Below, in pieces: positions 59,862-64,000 of a stretch of DNA of 64,000 bases; the first letter of the stretch is position 1, and every line of letters starts with the position of its first letter. The DNA lies in assembly GCA_009837395.1 (NCBI GenBank), contig VXTP01000043.1, positions 248,001 through 312,000 of the forward strand, read 5' to 3'. The notes under the pieces were generated by a model. That model did not search any database. It saw only the letters and a list, made by a program, of their open reading frames with translations, and had not been told where the DNA came from. Source of the stretch: Gemmatimonadota bacterium. GTDB taxonomy: Bacteria > JAAXHH01. The position numbers and the translations under genes are program-made.

Positions 59862-60062
59862 ATGCGACAAGTGGTTCTTTATCCCGGAGAGGACGGCTTC
59901 TGGATTGCGGAATGTCCCAGCCTGGCAGGTTGCATAAGCCAGGGCGAATCCAGACAGGCGGCGATTGCTAGTGTCAAGGAGGCAATCGAAGCATACATCA
60001 CAGCACTGAAAGATGACGGTCTTCCGGTTCCCGAGGACAATAGCAAACTTAACGACAAGTAG
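59862..60062 (+). CDS. HicB-like protein, solitary
   Basis: 66 aa from ATG 59862 (TAGGAG site 7 bases before it; ATG 59841 is the alternative). It matches the HicB partial RNase-H fold: VVLYPGEDGFWIAECPSLAGCISQGESRQAAIASVKEAIEAYI. Such proteins are antitoxins of HicA toxins, but no HicA-like frame adjoins it and there is no C-terminal DNA-binding domain. It is possibly an orphan antitoxin or a regulator. The AT-rich 270 bases upstream hold no recognised gene. Confidence 0.82.
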   Translation: MRQVVLYPGEDGFWIAECPSLAGCISQGESRQAAIASVKEAIEAYITALKDDGLPVPEDNSKLNDK

Positions 60063-60094
60063 CGGGAATCTGTCACCTTGAAGGACCCCTCCCC

Positions 60095-60901
60095 ATGTCC
60101 ATGACCGACGAAGAACGCTTCCGATTCGACCTGACCGGGTTTCTGGTCCGGCCGGCCATACTCACCGCGGATGAAGTCAAGGACATCCGCGAGCTGATCT
60201 ACCTGATCAAGCACGACCCCGAATCGCTGCCGCCGGAACACCGCGACGTGCCGGGCGGACCGTCGAGCGTGCTTATCGACCACCCCGCGGTCGTGGACGT
60301 GATCGAGGAGATCATCAGCAAGGATTTCCGTTTGGAGAACTGTTCCTGCGTGTGGCGCAACAAGGGGGAAGCGCACGGGGAACTGCACGGGGGTGGCCCC
60401 AGACAGATCGATCCCATCTTCGGCTACCGGGTGCAGCGCGATCAGATCTACGCGGGCATGGTCCGGGTGATCTTCGAGTTTACGGATATATGCATGGAAG
60501 ACCAGAGCACGCACTTCGTGGTGGGGAGCCACAAGGCCAACTTCCCCATGCATCCCGATCACATGTCCCTGGAGGAGGGCAAACGGAGCGAATTCCTGAT
60601 GACCTACGCCTGTCCCGCGGGGAGCGCGGTGTTCTTCACCGAGAACACCTGTCACGCCGGCCCCGTGTGGAACCGGGACGAGCCCCGGGTCACCGTCCTC
60701 AACGCCTATTCCCACCTGGCCACGCACTGGCACCGGCTCAAGACGCCACCGGAAGTCATCGCGGGCCTTCCCCGCGAGAAGCAGGTCTACTTCCGCGAGC
60801 CGTGGATCGCGGATTTCAGGACCAATCCGGCCACGAGGAACACGGCGGAGCGGTTCATCGGCAATGACGAGCCGCCTGTCAACGCCGATACGAAGCCATA
60901 G
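60095..60901 (+). CDS. Phytanoyl-CoA-dioxygenase-family protein (2)
   Basis: 268 aa. It starts MSMTDEERFRFDLTGFLVRPAILTADEV and shows DQSTHFVVGSHKANFPMHP, ENTCHAGPVWNRDEPRVTVLNAYSHLA (distal histidine and arginine). The proximal iron site reads GELHGGGP, i.e. HGG rather than the usual HxD, so hydroxylase activity is uncertain; halogenase-like or inactive forms have such changes. It starts 32 bases after the HicB-like gene. Confidence 0.8.
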   Translation: MSMTDEERFRFDLTGFLVRPAILTADEVKDIRELIYLIKHDPESLPPEHRDVPGGPSSVLIDHPAVVDVIEEIISKDFRLENCSCVWRNKGEAHGELHGGGPRQIDPIFGYRVQRDQIYAGMVRVIFEFTDICMEDQSTHFVVGSHKANFPMHPDHMSLEEGKRSEFLMTYACPAGSAVFFTENTCHAGPVWNRDEPRVTVLNAYSHLATHWHRLKTPPEVIAGLPREKQVYFREPWIADFRTNPATRNTAERFIGNDEPPVNADTKP

Positions 60902-60910
60902 ACGGAACTT

Positions 60911-60942
60911 CTGCGAATCTGCGAATCTGCGAAACTGCGCGT
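60911..60942. repeat. 8-bp tandem repeat, four copies
   Basis: CTGCGAAT, CTGCGAAT, CTGCGAAA and CTGCGCGT follow one another, between two convergent genes. Confidence 0.75.
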
Positions 60943-60974
60943 ATGAAACCGGCCTCGGTCGGAGTTTGTTACTG

Positions 60975-62192
60975 TCAAGGCCGGACGATACTGCCATCCG
61001 CCCTGCGATCCTCCGCGGCGTACCGGGGCGTCGCCGCGTCCTCCGCGTTCAGCAGCCTCGCCGCCGCATCCTCGTCGATGTCCAACCCCAGTCCGGGTTT
61101 GTCGTTGGTGTAGAGGTGGCCTTCCCTTAGCTCGCAAGCGCCTGGAAACGCCGAGTATTCTTCCTCGCTGAAGGTGTTCTCTTCCTGGATTCCGAAGCTC
61201 CAGCTCGACATGTCGAGGTGGACGGCCGCGGCTTGATTGACCGGGTCGTTGTCGCCGCCCTCCTGCCAGGCGGTATTGATGCCGAAGGATTCGCAGAGGC
61301 TCGCGATCTTGCGGCACGGCGTGATGCCGCCCGCCTTGGATACCCGCACGCGGACGTAGTCGATGAGGCGCTCGGTGATGAGGGGCGTCCATTCGTGAGG
61401 ATTCACGAAAAGCTCGCCCATGGCCTGGGGCGTCGTGCACTGTTCTCGGATGAGTCGGTACCACTGCACTTGTTCGGGCGAAAGGACGTCCTCGAGGAAG
61501 AAGAGCCGGTAGGGTTCGAGGCGCTTGGACAGGGCCACCGCCGACTGCGGGCGCAGATGTTCGTGCACGTCGTGGGTCAGCTTGGGGCCGAATCCGAGTT
61601 TCGAACGCAGGTACTCGAACATGTTCGGAATGGCTTCGATGTAGGCCTCGTCGTCGAAGACCTGGCTGGCGGGCCAGGCGTTGGCGGGGCGGGGTGCTTC
61701 TTCCGACGGGATGAATCCACCACCGCCGTAGCCGCCTAATTGGCAGCGGACCACGGGAAACCCCTCTTCGAGGTATCCCTGAATGGCTTCCAGCAGGGCT
61801 TCCGGCGTGCCGCCCCCCGCGTGGGCATAGCAGGGCACAGCGCTCCGGCAGGCGCCGCCGAGGAGCTGGTAAACGGGCATGCCGGCTTCCTTGCCCTTGA
61901 TGTCCCACAGGGCCATGTCGATCCCGGAAAGGGCTGTGTTGGTGATGGCGCCGTTGCGCCAGTAACCGCTCGTGTAGAAGGTCTGCCAGATATCCTCGAT
62001 GCGGCTGACATCCCGTCCGATGAGCCTCGGGGCCAGCATGGACTCGACGGCCTCGATAACGGCGCGCTGGTGGTAGTGATCGCTTGCGGACCCGATGCCG
62101 TACAATCCAGGCTGGTTCGTGGTGATCTTTACGATGCCCCAGGTGCCGTTCGAACGCGTCCGGATGCACTTCACGCCGGTGATCGTGGTCAA
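60975..62192 (-). CDS. Mannonate-dehydratase-like enolase-superfamily enzyme (ManD/RspA type)
   Basis: 405 aa. It closely follows the ManD/RspA layout: RIEDIWQTFYTSGYWRNGAITNTALSGIDMALWDIKGK, H-D-V-H-E-H-L around 207-213, and ligands D208, E234 (FFLEDV) and E260 (MGELF), the three metal-binding positions of ManD. It dehydrates an acid sugar such as D-mannonate or D-gluconate; which one cannot be decided. Divergent from the PhyH-like gene and next to a PhyH-like and an SDR gene on its own strand. Confidence 0.88.
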   Translation of the reverse strand: MTTITGVKCIRTRSNGTWGIVKITTNQPGLYGIGSASDHYHQRAVIEAVESMLAPRLIGRDVSRIEDIWQTFYTSGYWRNGAITNTALSGIDMALWDIKGKEAGMPVYQLLGGACRSAVPCYAHAGGGTPEALLEAIQGYLEEGFPVVRCQLGGYGGGGFIPSEEAPRPANAWPASQVFDDEAYIEAIPNMFEYLRSKLGFGPKLTHDVHEHLRPQSAVALSKRLEPYRLFFLEDVLSPEQVQWYRLIREQCTTPQAMGELFVNPHEWTPLITERLIDYVRVRVSKAGGITPCRKIASLCESFGINTAWQEGGDNDPVNQAAAVHLDMSSWSFGIQEENTFSEEEYSAFPGACELREGHLYTNDKPGLGLDIDEDAAARLLNAEDAATPRYAAEDRRADGSIVRP

Positions 62193-62236
62193 GGTCCGCT
62201 CCTTTGTTTGCGGGGTCTGCTCTGTGGCCGCAGCGC

Positions 62237-63007
62237 TTATTCGTCCGTTACCCGCTTGCCGTCCACGAGAAAGGGTTCCGCGTTGCTCCAGTTCCGCGTG
62301 CCATCTTCGGTCAGGATCGGTTCGGCGGAATACTGGGTCAGGTACACGCGGCGCCAGCCGTCGGAGGTGTTCGGACTGCTGCGATGGAAGGAGACGCTGG
62401 AGAATACGGCGATGCTCCCGGCCGGCGCGACCACGGGCACGCCCGGATCGTCTCCGAAGTAGCCGATCTTGTCGTTGGTCTCGTCCACGATGCGGTGATC
62501 CTGGCGGCGTCTCGTGCCCGCTCGTGAAAAGGGCAGGATGTAGACCGTGCCGTTCTCGTCGGAGACGTCGTCGAGAGCGGCCCAGCAGCTCATGTAGGGC
62601 CGGTGGTCGAACCCTACGTAGCCCGAGTCCTGGTGCCAGCCGAACTTCATGCCGACTTCGGGCCCCTTGACCACGAACTGCTCGTGGAAGAGATAGGCGG
62701 TATCGCCCAGAGTGCTCCTGCAGATCTCGGCCATGGTCTCGCTGAAAATGTACGGCCGCAGGCTGGGATTGTCGCGGTGCCGGTTCGAGATGAAGTAACG
62801 GCTGCCCTTGTGGGTGATGCCCCGGGATTTCTCCGCTTCCCTGGCCATCTCGGCCTCCATCTCAACCCGCAACCGGTCGCACTCGCCGCGTATGTATTCC
62901 AGCTGTTCATCGTCCAGGGCGGACTCGAGAATGAAGTACCCCTCCTCCTGGTATTGCTGCTTCTGCGCGTCGGTGATCTCGACGGGCTTTGCTCCAGTTA
63001 CCGACAT
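62237..63007 (-). CDS. Phytanoyl-CoA-dioxygenase-family protein (3)
   Basis: 256 aa non-heme iron dioxygenase. The iron site is H-Q-D in KFGWHQDSGYVGFDHRPY, with the distal histidine in FSSVSFHRSSPNTSDGWRRVYLTQYS and the arginine R in that same segment. The N-terminal helix QQYQEEGYFILESALDDEQLEYI is typical. It starts 0 bases from the SDR stop, so they are co-transcribed. Confidence 0.9.
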   Translation of the reverse strand: MSVTGAKPVEITDAQKQQYQEEGYFILESALDDEQLEYIRGECDRLRVEMEAEMAREAEKSRGITHKGSRYFISNRHRDNPSLRPYIFSETMAEICRSTLGDTAYLFHEQFVVKGPEVGMKFGWHQDSGYVGFDHRPYMSCWAALDDVSDENGTVYILPFSRAGTRRRQDHRIVDETNDKIGYFGDDPGVPVVAPAGSIAVFSSVSFHRSSPNTSDGWRRVYLTQYSAEPILTEDGTRNWSNAEPFLVDGKRVTDE

Positions 63008-63766
63008 TTATCCCCGTCCTATGTAGGGCATGGTGGTGGCCATGACCGTGATGAATTGTACGTTGGCGTCGAGGGGCAGTCCGGCCATAAATACCACGGC
63101 GTCGGCCACGTTCTTCACGTGCATCCGCGCCTCGGCCAGCAGATCGCCGGTGGGCTGCAGGATGCCCTCCTGCATGCGCTGGGTCATCTCCGTGGCCGCG
63201 TTGCCGATGTCGATCTGCCCGCAGGCGATGTTGTACTTCCTACCATCGAGGGAAGTCGAACGCGTCAAGCCGGTTACGGCGTGCTTGGTGGCCGTGTACG
63301 GCGCCGAGTTCGGCCGGGGCACATGGGCGGATACCGACCCGTTGTTGATGATCCGGCCGCCCTGCGGATCCTGATCCTTCATAATCCTGAATGCCTCCTT
63401 CGTGCAGAGGAAGGAACCCGTCAGGTTGACGTCCACCACCGTCTGCCACTGCTCGGCCGTCAGCTCTTCGAGGAGCACGGCGGGCGCCCCAGTTCCGGCG
63501 TTGTTGAACAGCAGGTCCAGGCGGCCGTGGGCGGCCCTTGTTTCGGCAAAGAGGCGCTCGACATGCGATGCGATCCCCACGTCCGTCGGCACGACCAGCA
63601 ACCGGTCCGCGGCATCGCCGGCATCGGCCACGGTCGACTCCAGGGCTTCCTTTCTCCGGCCCGCGAGGACCACGCTGTAGCCTGCGTCCAAAAGCGCCAG
63701 GGAACAGGCCTTGCCGATGCCGGAACCCGCGCCGGTGACGACGGCGACTTTGGTGGATTCACTCAT
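63008..63766 (-). CDS. Short-chain dehydrogenase/reductase
   Basis: 252 aa classical SDR. The cofactor motif is [28 protein letters not shown] (T-G-x3-G-x-G) and NNAGTG follows. The catalytic serine, Tyr and Lys are in [27 protein letters not shown] (Y-x3-K). It oxidises a hydroxyl of an unknown substrate. First gene of the SDR-PhyH-ManD run on the - strand. Confidence 0.93.
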   Translation of the reverse strand: MSESTKVAVVTGAGSGIGKACSLALLDAGYSVVLAGRRKEALESTVADAGDAADRLLVVPTDVGIASHVERLFAETRAAHGRLDLLFNNAGTGAPAVLLEELTAEQWQTVVDVNLTGSFLCTKEAFRIMKDQDPQGGRIINNGSVSAHVPRPNSAPYTATKHAVTGLTRSTSLDGRKYNIACGQIDIGNAATEMTQRMQEGILQPTGDLLAEARMHVKNVADAVVFMAGLPLDANVQFITVMATTMPYIGRG

Positions 63767-63898
63767 GCTGTGCTCCTATCTCGATTGTAGATACTTTGTA
63801 TATACGCCATTCGATTACAGGTCCTATGGAGGTCGATTCGTCTCCTGTCGATACGACACTGCAACTAACCATACCTGGATGGACTCTGCAATCCTTTT

Positions 63899-64000
63899 TC
63901 ACGAATAAGGATCCGCGGCGTCGCGCAACGCGTCTCCCAGGAAGTTGAAGGCGATGACGACGACCAGCACCGGCGCGGCGGGGAAGAGCAACCAGGGGTG
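63899..64000 (-). CDS. ABC transporter permease, C-terminal end (DppC/OppC type, partial)
   Basis: The last 33 residues are in frame to the window edge. They contain a membrane stretch and FNFLGDALRDAADPYS, the standard end of DppC/OppC-type oligopeptide permeases (FNLLGDALRDALDP). The rest of the gene lies outside the window; the substrate-binding genes should be there. Confidence 0.82.
   Translation of the reverse strand, partial: HPWLLFPAAPVLVVVIAFNFLGDALRDAADPYS

Overview
The window is GC-rich, densely coded DNA from a Gram-negative bacterium: there is a TonB-dependent receptor, an OmpA-family protein, several lipoproteins and a TatA. No marker gives a firm taxonomic placement. The mix of translation genes with sulfatase, several phytanoyl-CoA dioxygenase-like proteins, enolase-superfamily dehydratases, a CoA transferase and penicillin acylase resembles Latescibacterota and related candidate phyla known from marine metagenomes. 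That placement is inference.

Layout. 1-13.6 kb is a conserved information-processing block on the + strand: mtaB, tRNA-Arg(CCG), an inserted serine recombinase on the - strand, then rimP-nusA-ylxQ-infB-ylxP-rbfA-ribF-rpsO-pnp-M16 peptidase-dut-membrane protein. 13.6-19.1 kb is a more AT-rich stretch with a hydrolase, an enolase-superfamily enzyme, an MDR oxidoreductase and a trypsin-like protease with a small downstream ORF. Its centre (16.3-16.9 kb) is non-coding. It carries a 28-bp Xer/dif-like site flanked by two arrays of TTGTACA-type motifs spaced by 20-21 bp (two helical turns), with one 22-bp step and one 15-bp step. I regard this as the most unusual object in the window. 19.2-27 kb holds a ubiquitin-like sulfur carrier, an OmpA-like protein, RraA-like and FtcD enzymes, an Rrf2-CysK-CysO-like cysteine module with a clear promoter and operator, thrB and a CoA transferase. 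27-33.2 kb is a branched-chain amino-acid operon on the - strand (ilvB-ilvN-ilvC-leuA-leuB). 33.5-35.4 kb holds a membrane TPR protein and a class V aminotransferase. 35.5-38.6 kb is an ECF sigma / anti-sigma (zinc finger, membrane segment, HEAT-like repeats) / DUF4097 adhesin-like operon.

39-44.4 kb holds tatA, a SelW-like selenoprotein with an in-frame UGA, a STAS protein, a CehA/McbA-like PHP metallohydrolase and a BCCT transporter. 44.5-55 kb (mostly - strand) holds a TonB receptor, a methyltransferase, a second STAS protein, a RibD-type reductase (+), a lipoprotein, an aldo/keto reductase, penicillin acylase and a Gfo/Idh/MocA oxidoreductase. 55.2-64 kb is a catabolic region: three PhyH-like dioxygenases, a 2-hydroxyacid dehydrogenase, a sulfatase and a zinc alcohol dehydrogenase (these last three overlap by ATGA), a lone HicB-like protein, a ManD/RspA-like dehydratase, an SDR, and the C-terminus of a DppC-type ABC permease cut by the window edge.

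Short tandem repeats with different unit lengths (8 to 21 bp) occur in many intergenic spacers and in two reading frames. This looks like a general property of this genome rather than one family of repeats.
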